This document shows, in pieces, positions 25,653 through 33,291 of a stretch of DNA of 64,000 bases. The translations under genes and the position numbers were made by a program. Every line of letters starts with the position of its first letter. Position 1 is the stretch's first letter. This stretch comes from Nocardioides halotolerans DSM 19273 (GTDB lineage: Bacteria; Actinomycetota; Actinomycetes; Propionibacteriales; Nocardioidaceae). The notes under the pieces were generated by a model. That model was not told the origin of the DNA, made no database searches, and worked only from the letters and a program-made list of their open reading frames with translations. The stretch is taken from the NCBI RefSeq assembly GCF_000422805.1, contig NZ_KE383924.1:247772-311771 (forward strand), given 5' to 3'.

Positions 25653-26944
25653 GCGTCCGCGTCGCCGACCGGTCCGACAAGTACGCCCACCTGCTCCAGC
25701 TGGCCGACGTCTTCGACCGCTCGGGCGACGACCTCCGGGCCATGTCGGGGCTGGGCGCCGAGATCCTGCGCGACGACGCCGTCGCCGAGTCCGCCGACCT
25801 CTCGGCGGCGTCCCACGCCCGCGTCGAGGAGGACGTCCGCGGTGCCACCAGCGGCACGCACGGGCTGCTCTCCCGCTCCATCGAGCTCGACGCCGACGCG
25901 CTCGTCGTGCGCGCGACGGTGCTGACCTACCAGTGGATCGACGAGCTCCGCGAGGCGGCGTCGGAGTCGATGGGCGCCATCGCCGGGCGCGCGATCGGCT
26001 ACCTCGCCCCCAACGTCGCCCTCGGCGGCGCCATCGTCACGGCCGGCCTGATCGAGACCGACGCGCTCGACCGCGACGGCGTCGCGGCGTTCCTCAGCGA
26101 GCTGGCCGCCGAGCACCCCGAGCTCCTCGACCAGGTGGTCTCGGGCGGCGGGGGCTTGCTCGACGGCCTCCAGATGCGAGCAGCGCTGACGGCCGGGTTC
26201 GTCTCGGGGGAGCCCGGACGCCGCGCCGCCCGCGGGGGCCTGCGCGCGCTCGGGGTCGAGACCCTGCGCCAGGACTCCTCGGCCGCGCTGCGCGACGTGG
26301 CCGGGGGGCTGCTGGCCGGTCGGCGGACCCGGCCCGACGAGGTGCCCGCGATCGAGGCGCCGCGGGTGCCGGCGTCGCTGACCGACCTGATGACGACCCT
26401 CGAGGCGCAGGACACCCGGCCACTCGTCCACCGCACGGCGCCCCGCCGCTACGTCGCGTACGTCGGCCGCCCGCCACCGCCGCAGCCCGCCGACGAGCCC
26501 GGCCCCGTGCTGGTCGCCGGCAACCTCACGCCGTACGCCACCGTCGTGGCGCAGACGATCGCCGCGGCTGTCGCGGGCGACGACGACGCGCACGTCATGC
26601 TCGTGGGCTCCGGCTCGGGCGGCGTCGTGGCCGCCGAGCTCGCCGCGCTGCAGCGGCCGCTGCCGTTCGTCGTCGACCAGGTCGTCACCGCCGGGGCGCC
26701 GGCGGCCCAGGTGCCGCGACTGCCGGCCCAGACCCGGATGCTCGCGCTCGAGGACCGCGCCGACCCCGTCGCGCTGCTCGGCTCGCTGATGACCGCCGAC
26801 GACGAGCAGCGCACGACCGTGGTCTTCGACGCCGCCGGCTCGTCGTCCGAGAGCGTCTACGTCGCCGGCGCCCGCGCCGCCGACGCCTCTCCCCAGGTCG
26901 CCGCCGAGCTCGACCGGCTGCGTCTGCTGGGCTACCTCGCCTGA
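25649..26944 (+). CDS. Alpha/beta-hydrolase-like paralogue with altered nucleophile elbow
   Basis: A 431-residue paralogue of the lipase-like protein at 22900-24246. It opens VRVADRSDKYAHLLQLADVF, has a helical N-terminal half, then a hydrolase-like part with VTAGAPAAQVPRLPAQTRML (compare VTAGSPTAQVPSFPAGSHVL in the paralogue). At the elbow it has VGSGSGG where the paralogue has VGHSLGG. In a gap-free alignment the catalytic Ser position is Gly and a Ser sits one residue later. It may be inactive or use the shifted Ser. The start GTG 25649 overlaps the EspG-like stop. Confidence 0.65.
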   Translation: MSVRVADRSDKYAHLLQLADVFDRSGDDLRAMSGLGAEILRDDAVAESADLSAASHARVEEDVRGATSGTHGLLSRSIELDADALVVRATVLTYQWIDELREAASESMGAIAGRAIGYLAPNVALGGAIVTAGLIETDALDRDGVAAFLSELAAEHPELLDQVVSGGGGLLDGLQMRAALTAGFVSGEPGRRAARGGLRALGVETLRQDSSAALRDVAGGLLAGRRTRPDEVPAIEAPRVPASLTDLMTTLEAQDTRPLVHRTAPRRYVAYVGRPPPPQPADEPGPVLVAGNLTPYATVVAQTIAAAVAGDDDAHVMLVGSGSGGVVAAELAALQRPLPFVVDQVVTAGAPAAQVPRLPAQTRMLALEDRADPVALLGSLMTADDEQRTTVVFDAAGSSSESVYVAGARAADASPQVAAELDRLRLLGYLA

Positions 26945-26953
26945 GCCGGGACC

Positions 26954-27035
26954 GTCGAGTGACCCGTTCTGCAGATCTGGGAGCGCTCCCGACCTGCGGA
27001 TCGGGTCACTCGACGCGCCCCAAGGGTCACTCGAC
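26954..27035. terminator. 61-bp hairpin between convergent genes, plus extra arm
   Basis: GTCGAGTGACCCG at 26954-26966 is repeated in inverse at 27002-27014, with GGGAGCGCTCCC at the centre, making a near-complete 61-bp palindrome. A further copy of the right arm, GGGTCACTCGAC, is at 27024-27035. It fills the gap between the convergent lipase-B and VWA genes. It is likely a bidirectional terminator or a palindromic repeat; no T-run is present. Confidence 0.6.
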
Positions 27036-27047
27036 GGCAGACGACCG

Positions 27048-28445
27048 TCACAGGATGTCGTGCACGAACTCCCCGAGCTGGGTGAGGTTGCGGCACTCGA
27101 CCATCGGCACCACCTCGGCGTACCTGCCCGCGACCGAGTCGCCGGTGTCCCAGTGCCGGCGGTGCTCGGGGTTGAGCCACCATGCGTGTCGCGAGCCGCG
27201 CTCCATCTCCTTGAGCTTGTCGAGAGCCAGGTCGGAGTAGTTGGAGCGCGCGTCGCCGAGGATCAGGAGCGCGGTCTTGGGCCCGAGCGCGTCGGAGTGC
27301 TCGTCGACGAACCTGGTCAGCGCGCGCCCGTAGTTGGTGCGCCCCCACAGCGCGGCGTGCGACGTGCTTGCCGCGAGGTCGGCCATCACGTCGACGACGT
27401 CGGCGCCCGGCTTGAAGTGGTGGGTGACCTCGTGGACGTGGTCGATGAACGTGAACGCGCGCACCTTCTGGAACTGGTCGCGCAGCGCGAAGACCAGCAG
27501 CAACGTGAACTGCGCGAAGCTCGCGACCGAGCCGCTCACGTCGCAGAGCACGACGAGCTCGGTGCGGTGCGGTCGCTTGGGCCGGTGGTGCGTCGTGAGC
27601 GGGACGCCGCCGGTGGACATCGAGGCGCGGACCGTACGCCGGAAGTCCAGCGGGCCGCGGCGCCGCGCGTGGTGCTCCTGGGTGAGCCGCGTGGCGAGCC
27701 GGCGGGCGAGCGGGTAGATCTCCCGGCGCATCTGCTCGAGGTCGGCCTTGCGCGCCGAGGTGAAGTCGATCCGGTCGATGCTCGGCCGGACGGCGACGTC
27801 CGCGACGTGGTCCGGCCCCTTCTCCTCGGCGATCCGCCGGCGCGCGTCGTCCTCGACCTGGCGGGTGAACCCGCCGAGGCGCCGGGCGGCCACCCGCGCG
27901 GCCTCCTCCTCGGTCCGTCCCTCGGCGAGCAGGGCCTGCACGATCCGGTCGACGAGCTCGCCGGGCGCGACCCGCTGCAGCGCGGTGTACGCCGACCAGC
28001 TCGACAGCCCGGGGCCGCGTCCGGGCATCGCCCCGAACCGGCCGACCATCTCGACCGCGAGCCGGGACAGCGCCTCCTGGTCGCCGTCCGCGAGCGCTCG
28101 GGCGAGGCGGTCGCGGAGCTGGGCCAGCGCCTGGCCGTTGTCGCGGACCTGGCCGTCGGTCTCGTCGCCCGCCCCGTCGCCGGCCTCGTCGGTCTCGCCG
28201 CCCCGGGCACCCTCGCCCACCAGCCGGGGGAAGTAGACGTCGAAGAGCGCGTCGAACGTCGGCCGCAGGCTCTGCCGCTTGACCAGCGTGGCGGCGTACG
28301 CCGCGTGCACGGTGTCGCGCTGGTCCCACGGCAGCGCGCTGAGCGCCGCCACTGCGTCGAGCCCCTCGGCGAGCGAGACGGACAGCCCGGCGCCGCGCAG
28401 CGCCTCGAGGAACGCGATGTGCCGCTCGACCAGGCCGCTGCTCAT
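27048..28445 (-). CDS. VWA-domain protein, CoxE-like
   Basis: A 465-residue protein of the CoxE/VWA group. The N-terminal 200 residues are helical, with an acidic stretch GETDEAGDGAGDETDGQ at about residues 83-99. The von Willebrand A domain follows, with MIDAS-type VVLCDVSGSVASFAQFTLLL and the later TALLILGDARSNY. It pairs with the upstream MoxR-like ATPase gene (13-base gap). MoxR/CoxE pairs act as AAA+ chaperones that insert metal cofactors or activate enzymes, best studied for CO dehydrogenase. No such enzyme gene is adjacent, so the client is unknown. The start is ATG 28445. Confidence 0.88.
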   Translation of the reverse strand: MSSGLVERHIAFLEALRGAGLSVSLAEGLDAVAALSALPWDQRDTVHAAYAATLVKRQSLRPTFDALFDVYFPRLVGEGARGGETDEAGDGAGDETDGQVRDNGQALAQLRDRLARALADGDQEALSRLAVEMVGRFGAMPGRGPGLSSWSAYTALQRVAPGELVDRIVQALLAEGRTEEEAARVAARRLGGFTRQVEDDARRRIAEEKGPDHVADVAVRPSIDRIDFTSARKADLEQMRREIYPLARRLATRLTQEHHARRRGPLDFRRTVRASMSTGGVPLTTHHRPKRPHRTELVVLCDVSGSVASFAQFTLLLVFALRDQFQKVRAFTFIDHVHEVTHHFKPGADVVDVMADLAASTSHAALWGRTNYGRALTRFVDEHSDALGPKTALLILGDARSNYSDLALDKLKEMERGSRHAWWLNPEHRRHWDTGDSVAGRYAEVVPMVECRNLTQLGEFVHDIL

Positions 28446-28458
28446 CGCCGCCGCGACC

Positions 28459-29325
28459 TCACTTGCGCAGCCGCAGCTCGCGGATCGCGCGCTCGTGGTC
28501 GGAGGCGTGCTTGAGGACCACGCCGAGCGTGTCGTCGACGGCCTTGTCGTCGAGGTCGCGGATCTCGAGCGCGATCAGCGTGCGCGCCCAGTCGACGGAC
28601 TCCGCGATCGACGGCGGCTTCTTGAGCTCCAGGTCGCGCAGCCGCGCGACGGTCGCGACCACCTGGCCGGCGACCCGCTCCTCGAGGTCGGGCACCTGCG
28701 AGAGCACGATCTCGCGCTCGCGCTCCTCGTCGGGGTAGTCGAGGTGCAGGTAGAGGCAGCGCCGCTTGAGCGCCTCGGACAGCTCGCGGCTGGCGTTGGA
28801 GGTCAGCACGACGTACGGGCGGCGTACGGCGCTCAGCGTGCCGAGCTCGGGGATGGTGACCTGGAAGTCGGAGAGCACCTCGAGCAGCAGCCCCTCGACC
28901 TCGACATCGGTCTTGTCGACCTCGTCGATGAGCAGGACAGTCGGCTCGTCGCGGCGGATCGCGGTGAGCAGCGGCCGGGTCAGCAGGAACTCGTCGGTGA
29001 AGATGTCGTCGTGGGTCTCGGCCCACGACGCCGCGTCGCCCTGGGTCGCTTGGATCCGCAGCAGCTGCTTCTTGTAGTTCCACTCGTAGAGCGCGCGCGC
29101 CTCGTCGAGTCCCTCGTAGCACTGCAGGCGCACCAGGTCGGCACCCGTGGCCCGCGAGACCGCCTTGGCCAGCTCGGTCTTGCCGACCCCGGCGGGGCCT
29201 TCGACCAGCAGCGGTTTCTCGAGCGCGCCAGCGAGGTAGGCGGTGGTCGACGTGGCCGGATCGGCGAGGTAGCCGGTCGCGGCGAGCCGCTCGGTGACCT
29301 CGCCAGGCGAGGTGAACCAGGACAT
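28459..29325 (-). CDS. MoxR-family AAA+ ATPase
   Basis: A 288-residue MoxR-type ATPase. Walker A is LLVEGPAGVGKTELAKAVS at about residue 38, Walker B is TVLLIDEVDKTD, and the sensor-1 region is YVVLTSNASRELSEALKRRC. Length fits the CoxD/MoxR groups. The start is ATG 29325, with GGGAGGA 7 bases upstream. It forms an operon with the CoxE-like VWA gene downstream. It is likely to remodel or activate a client protein jointly with it. Confidence 0.9.
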   Translation of the reverse strand: MSWFTSPGEVTERLAATGYLADPATSTTAYLAGALEKPLLVEGPAGVGKTELAKAVSRATGADLVRLQCYEGLDEARALYEWNYKKQLLRIQATQGDAASWAETHDDIFTDEFLLTRPLLTAIRRDEPTVLLIDEVDKTDVEVEGLLLEVLSDFQVTIPELGTLSAVRRPYVVLTSNASRELSEALKRRCLYLHLDYPDEEREREIVLSQVPDLEERVAGQVVATVARLRDLELKKPPSIAESVDWARTLIALEIRDLDDKAVDDTLGVVLKHASDHERAIRELRLRK

Positions 29326-29414
29326 AACGACATCCTCCCGTACCCGGGTTACGCACCCGGTGCGGGTGGTCCACACCGGTCGGAACGCCGTTCGCGGGAC
29401 CTCGTTGTCGTCAC

Positions 29415-29801
29415 GTGACCAGGCCCCGGCACCGACGGACGCCCCGACGCGCGCTGCGTGTCGCGCTGGCGACCCTCAAGGGTGCCGCGCTGGGCGGGTT
29501 GCTCACACTCGTGGTGGTCGGTGGACTGCGCGCGACGGCCCCGTCGGCACACCCGGGCGCCGCGGAGCCGGACGGCGTGGTCCCACGTGTCATCCAGCGC
29601 GCGGTCGCCGACCACCACTGCTCCTACTCGGGCTTCGGCGACGCGACGGTCCCCGCGTCGGCCCTCATCCGCACCTCCCGCGGCGTGCTGCGACAGGTCA
29701 GCTTCGAGGTCGGCTGGGACGTCTACAACGGCAAGCGGCCGGGCACGCTGGTCGCGGTCTGCCTCGACCACGACGCCGGACTCGTGCGGGTGCACGACTG
29801 A
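29415..29801 (+). CDS. Hypothetical exported or membrane-anchored protein
   Basis: A 128-residue protein of unknown function. A basic N-terminus (RPRHRRTPRRALRVALATLK) precedes one hydrophobic segment, GAALGGLLTLVVVGGLRA, at about residues 22-40. An extracytoplasmic region of about 85 residues has two cysteines (HHCSYSGFGD and VAVCLDHDAG) that could form a disulphide. The start is GTG 29415. It is divergent from moxR and convergent with the enoyl-CoA hydratase gene (2-base gap). I recognise no family. Confidence 0.6.
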   Translation: MTRPRHRRTPRRALRVALATLKGAALGGLLTLVVVGGLRATAPSAHPGAAEPDGVVPRVIQRAVADHHCSYSGFGDATVPASALIRTSRGVLRQVSFEVGWDVYNGKRPGTLVAVCLDHDAGLVRVHD

Positions 29802-29803
29802 TC

Positions 29804-30583
29804 TCAGGCCGGCGCCCCGTGCCGGCCCTCGCCGGAGGCGAACCGCTGCGCGCCCTCCAGGGCGCCGGACCCGAGGCTGACCAGCCCGTGGCGCAGCTCG
29901 TTGGCGAGTGCGTCACCCTCGGGCATTCCCTCCTGCTCGAGCACCGAGAGCCGGTCCTGGCGCAGGCACACCTGCGGGAGCAGGGCGAGCTCGTGGGCGA
30001 GCTGCTCCGCCGCGCCGCGCGCGTGACCGGGAGGTACGACGCGGTCGACCAGGCCGATGCGCTCGGCCTCCTCCGAGCCGACCTCGCGCCCGGTGAGGAC
30101 CAGGTCGAGCGCCCGGCCGGTGCCGACCAGGCGGGGCAGCCGGACAGTGCCACCGTCGATGAGCGGCACGCCCCACCGCCGGCAGAACACGCCGAACGTC
30201 GCGTCGTCCGCCGCCACCCGGAGGTCGCACCACAGCGCGAGCTCGAGGCCACCGGCGACGGCGTACCCCTCCACCGCCGCGATCACCGGCTTGCCGAGCC
30301 GCATCCGGGTCGGCCCCATCGGACCGTCGCCGGACTCCGCCACCTGGTTGCCGCGCTCGGTGCCGATCGCCTTGAGGTCGGCGCCCGCGCAGAACGTGCC
30401 GCCCTCGCCGTACAGCACCGCGACCCTGGCCTCCTCGTCGGCGTCGAAGGCCCGGAACGCGTCGGCCAGCGCCCGCGCCGTCGGTCCGTCGACCGCGTTG
30501 CGCGCGTGGGGTCGGTGCAGGACCACGGTCGTGACCGGGCCGTCGCGCTCCACGCGCACGGGCTCCGTGACGTCGCTGGACAT
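29804..30583 (-). CDS. Enoyl-CoA hydratase/isomerase family protein
   Basis: A 259-residue crotonase-fold protein. It shows LHRPHARNAVDGPTARAL, the oxyanion-hole segment GTFCAGADLKAIG, and AVEGYAVAGGLELALWCDLR, followed by FCRRWGVPLIDGGTVRLPRL. The RRWGVPL.DGGT pattern is common in actinobacterial ECH proteins of unassigned substrate. The usual second catalytic Glu region reads WGVPLIDGG, with Asp instead, so hydratase activity is not certain. The start is ATG 30583. It is an isolated transcription unit. Confidence 0.88.
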   Translation of the reverse strand: MSSDVTEPVRVERDGPVTTVVLHRPHARNAVDGPTARALADAFRAFDADEEARVAVLYGEGGTFCAGADLKAIGTERGNQVAESGDGPMGPTRMRLGKPVIAAVEGYAVAGGLELALWCDLRVAADDATFGVFCRRWGVPLIDGGTVRLPRLVGTGRALDLVLTGREVGSEEAERIGLVDRVVPPGHARGAAEQLAHELALLPQVCLRQDRLSVLEQEGMPEGDALANELRHGLVSLGSGALEGAQRFASGEGRHGAPA

Positions 30584-30690
30584 GCTCGCGAGGCTAGCGC
30601 CGGCCGGTCCCCCGACCAGCGGACTGACCGAAAGGACGATTTGTCCGAAAGACCGGCCCCTCCGCCCGACCGCTGTCACACACTTGCGTC

Positions 30691-31032
30691 ATGGGGAACT
30701 GGGCTCGGGACCTGCGTGACCGGGTCGTTCGCGCCCTGGCCATGGTCGGCCTCGTCTGGGCGATCGCCCTCCTCGCCGCCGTCTTCATGTCGCAGAGCGC
30801 CCAGGGCCAGCACGACGACCGCGGTCCCGAGTCGTCCGCGACCACCAGCCAGGACGCCCCTCGCCCGGCCGGCCTCGCCCTCGCCCTGGTGGTCCTCGCC
30901 GGCGGCGTCGTCGTGCTCGCCGTCGGCGCGACCGGCGTGAAGCGCGAGCCGCTGCCGGAGGTCGAGGTCGAGAACGACCCCGACCTCGGCTCCGACCTGC
31001 CGCTCGCCCTTGGCCTCGGCCTCCTGGCCTGA
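30691..31032 (+). CDS. Small hypothetical membrane protein, two helices
   Basis: A 113-residue protein with two hydrophobic segments at about 15-33 (LAMVGLVWAIALLAAVFM) and 60-80 (AGLALALVVLAGGVVVLAVGA). A polar Ser/Asp/Gln-rich loop lies between them, and an acidic tail PEVEVENDPDLGSD follows. No known domain. The start is ATG 30691, with no strong ribosome site. It is divergent from the enoyl-CoA hydratase gene. Function unknown. Confidence 0.55.
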   Translation: MGNWARDLRDRVVRALAMVGLVWAIALLAAVFMSQSAQGQHDDRGPESSATTSQDAPRPAGLALALVVLAGGVVVLAVGATGVKREPLPEVEVENDPDLGSDLPLALGLGLLA

Positions 31033-31051
31033 GCCCTCATCTCAGGGCGGG

Positions 31052-31741
31052 TCACCAGCGGTGCTGGGTGCCGTGCTCGATGTTGTAGTACATCCCGATG
31101 TGCGTGTAGTAGTTCATCGCGCCGAAGAGCAGGAGCACGACGCCTCCGACGACCCACGCCCGGACCGCCCACCGCAGCAGCGTCGGTCGCTCGGTCAGCA
31201 GGGAGATCGCGAAGAGCAGCGCGCCGAGGGCGATGATGCCCCAGAGCCCGCCCAGGAAGAGCGCCTCGATCACCGGCAGGTGGCCGAAGCGACCACTGAT
31301 CGGCTCCTCCGGCGGCGCGGCACCGAGCTGGAACCGGACGAACGTGATGGCCAGGACGACCATGGCCAGGCCGAGAGCGCCTACGAAGACGGACGCCGGC
31401 TTCAGGGCGGAGAGCGCAGCAACGGTGGCGGTCCGGGCGTCGGTCGCGAACGCGGCGCGGTGCCGCCACAGGTAGACGGCAGCGAAGAGCAGCAGTGCGC
31501 CGAAGCCGGCGGCGGGCTGCCCGAACGCGATGTTGGCGTACTCGAAGCCGCCACCCCCGAAGGGCCAGGTGACCGTGGTGTGGAGTCCCGTCACCAGCAG
31601 GAGCAGGCCGGTCACTCCGAAGAACCCGGCCCAACCCTCGCTCTCGATGGGCTTGTTCTTGCTCAGCTGCGCGACGAACCACGCGAATCCCAGCAGACCG
31701 GCGCCCGCCGTGAGGGCGACCAGCTCGTTGTAGACGACCAT
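31052..31741 (-). CDS. DUF981 membrane protein
   Basis: A 229-residue protein with about six to seven hydrophobic segments. It matches the DUF981 family by LLLVTGLHTTVTWPF, EYANIAFGQPAAGFGALLL and the C-terminal GAMNYYTHIGMYYNIEHG. The function of DUF981 is unknown. The start is ATG 31741. An operator-like site (31805-31822) that recurs before the usp, nhaA and tetR genes lies 64 bases upstream. The gene is therefore a likely member of the NhaA/USP/TetR regulon proposed here. Confidence 0.8.
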   Translation of the reverse strand: MVVYNELVALTAGAGLLGFAWFVAQLSKNKPIESEGWAGFFGVTGLLLLVTGLHTTVTWPFGGGGFEYANIAFGQPAAGFGALLLFAAVYLWRHRAAFATDARTATVAALSALKPASVFVGALGLAMVVLAITFVRFQLGAAPPEEPISGRFGHLPVIEALFLGGLWGIIALGALLFAISLLTERPTLLRWAVRAWVVGGVVLLLFGAMNYYTHIGMYYNIEHGTQHRW

Positions 31742-31800
31742 CGTCGTCCCACCTCCGTCATCTCGTCAGGGTCCTTGCCCTGTAGCTGTGTCTCAGCTAA

Positions 31801-32358
31801 TTACGAAACGCGGCGCGTATCGTACTTATTCCGTAGTGACGAAACGCCCGGGTCAGACCGTGACCGGTGCCGACCCGACCAGGAGGGTCGGACGACGTCG
31901 GTCACCACGGCGACTGGCGCGGTCGCGCGGGACGCCACCGCGGAGGAGACCGATCCGAGCAGCGCCCGGGCAAGGCGCCCGTGACCGCGACTGCCGACGA
32001 CGACGAGGGAGGCGTCCCTGCTGGCGTCGGTGAGAGCGCGGACGGCCGAGGTGACCTCGGTCGCGCCGACCGCGTCGAGGCCGGGTCGCGCCGCGACGGC
32101 CTCGATGACGCCCAGGCCCGTCACCTCCTCGGCCGCGTCAAGGGCACCCGGGTCGCGGTGGAGAAGGCCCGGCCCGGGCGGCCCCGTCATGCCGGGGTAG
32201 TTGGCGGCGTGGAGGACCACCAGGGGGCGGTCCCGGCGGACGGCTTCGCGCGCCGCCCACACCACGGCGACGCGGCTGTGCTCCTTGCCGTTGTACCCCA
32301 CCACCACCGCGTCAGGCGGGTAGGCGCGACCTGACCAGCCCCCGACCTCGGCGTGCAT
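31801..32358 (-). CDS. Universal stress protein (UspA family)
   Basis: A 185-residue UspA-type protein. It has an N-terminal strand DAVVVGYNGKEHSRVAVVWA, and an ATP-binding-like VVVGSRGHGRLARALLGSVS followed by ASRATAPVAVV. The start is set at ATG 32358, with AAGGAGGAG 4 bases upstream. The same frame is open back to an ATG at 32559 with its own GGGAG ribosome site; that longer form (252 aa) would add an N-terminal membrane segment. The stop TAA at 31801-31803 abuts the operator-like site. The gene is probably in one operon with the small membrane ORF upstream. Confidence 0.85.
   Translation of the reverse strand: MHAEVGGWSGRAYPPDAVVVGYNGKEHSRVAVVWAAREAVRRDRPLVVLHAANYPGMTGPPGPGLLHRDPGALDAAEEVTGLGVIEAVAARPGLDAVGATEVTSAVRALTDASRDASLVVVGSRGHGRLARALLGSVSSAVASRATAPVAVVTDVVRPSWSGRHRSRSDPGVSSLRNKYDTRRVS
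31805..31822 (-). promoter_or_regulatory. Operator-like site upstream of DUF981 gene
   Basis: In the minus sense it reads CGATACGCGCCGCGTTTC, one base off the shared pattern CGCTACGNNNNGCGTTTC. It overlaps the last codons of the universal stress gene and lies 64 bases before the DUF981 start. Confidence 0.5.
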
Positions 32359-32555
32359 CGCTCCTCCTTCACAGCTTGTGCGTGGGTCACTCGGCGGGTC
32401 ACCGAGCCGGCCGCTCCCGAGGCCCTCCTGCGTGGGTGTGCCGGGCCGCGCCCGCGTCCGCTCCGCCCGTCTGTCGGCGCGCGCCAGCGCGACGGCCAGC
32501 GAGGCGTGCAGCAGGAGGGAGATCGCCACGAGCGCCGCAACGGCCCCCGCCGTGC

Positions 32556-32693
32556 TCATGACCGCTCCCCGCCAGCGCTCCGATCGCCCTGCCCCGGGAG
32601 CATCCGGGCGGCACCCAGTGTCCCGACAGTGAGGATCGTGGTGACCACGACGGCCCCGACCAGGAGCCCGATCAGGTAGGTGAGGTCGGACAT
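32556..32693 (-). CDS. Small membrane protein (45 aa)
   Basis: A 45-residue ORF: SDLTYLIGLLVGAVVVTTIL, then TVGTLGAARMLPGQG and a polar tail. One membrane segment spans about residues 7-29. The start is ATG 32693, with GAGGAGA 6 bases upstream. Its TGA overlaps an ATG at 32559 (ATGA) that opens the frame leading into the universal stress gene, so it is probably translationally coupled to it. It is the first gene of the leftward unit controlled from the 32.7-kb divergent promoter. No known family. Confidence 0.5.
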   Translation of the reverse strand: MSDLTYLIGLLVGAVVVTTILTVGTLGAARMLPGQGDRSAGGERS

Positions 32694-32721
32694 CTGCTTC
32701 TCCTCTCGTTGGAATCCAAAA

Positions 32722-32739
32722 CGCTACGCACTGCGTTTC
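32722..32739 (+). promoter_or_regulatory. Operator-like site 1 in usp/nhaA promoter
   Basis: CGCTACGCACTGCGTTTC, an exact match to CGCTACGNNNNGCGTTTC. It lies 28 bases upstream of the small membrane ORF start (minus strand). The pattern recurs at 32768 and 35044. Confidence 0.55.
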
Positions 32740-32767
32740 TATTTCTCAAGTTTGGATGGAATAGATA

Positions 32768-32785
32768 CGCTACGTATGCCGTTTC
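32768..32785 (+). promoter_or_regulatory. Operator-like site 2 in usp/nhaA promoter
   Basis: CGCTACGTATGCCGTTTC, one base off the shared pattern, 46 bases after site 1. It lies on the side of the rightward (nhaA) transcription unit. Confidence 0.5.
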
Positions 32786-32820
32786 TGATAGCGAACGCTG
32801 ACGACGAGAGGGCAGCACGC

Positions 32821-33291
32821 ATGAGCGAGTTCTTGCGCATGGCGGTCCTCATCGCCGTGACCTCGACCGTGACGGGCTTGCTCATCGCGTGCGTCGTCCA
32901 CCTGGCCCTGGCCACCGACCCGCTCCACGACCAGCGCCACCGACCACTCCGGCGACGGGCCGGAAGAAGGACGAGGACTGATGACCGACCTGCACGCCTC
33001 AACGGACCTGCCCGCGAGCCCCGAGCCACGGCCCACCTTGGTGGCGCAGGCGTCGGCCGCGCGGCGGTTCCTCTCCACGGAGGCGGGCAGCGCCGGTCTG
33101 CTGCTGGCAGCGACGCTGGCGGCCCTGGTCTGGGCGAACTCCGCGTGGTCGGGCGCCTACGACGCGCTGTGGCGGATCGAGGCGGGCATCTCGGTGGCGG
33201 GCTCGGCGCTGTCGATGGATCTCGGTCACTGGGTCAACGACGGCGCAATGGCGCTGTTCTTCTTCGTGATCGGCCTCGAGGTCCGGCGTGA
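32821..33291 (+). CDS. Possible small membrane ORF upstream of nhaA, frame disputed
   Basis: From ATG 32821 (GAGAGGG upstream) the frame encodes SEFLRMAVLIAVTSTVTGLL and IACVVHLALATD, a clear membrane helix, then a short basic tail. The frame then stays open 311 bases into nhaA, where it reads as low-complexity shadow sequence. A TGA in another frame at 32979-32981 overlaps the nhaA ATG. The likely truth is a small protein of about 50 residues that ends there and has suffered a frame error or mutation. The part beyond 32980 should not be trusted. Confidence 0.3.
   Translation: MSEFLRMAVLIAVTSTVTGLLIACVVHLALATDPLHDQRHRPLRRRAGRRTRTDDRPARLNGPAREPRATAHLGGAGVGRAAVPLHGGGQRRSAAGSDAGGPGLGELRVVGRLRRAVADRGGHLGGGLGAVDGSRSLGQRRRNGAVLLRDRPRGPA

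Noticed and set aside
32981..33291. C-terminal continuation of the small membrane ORF inside nhaA
   Set aside because: Residues after about 32980 are Arg/Gly-rich shadow sequence of nhaA. Only the first part looks like a protein.
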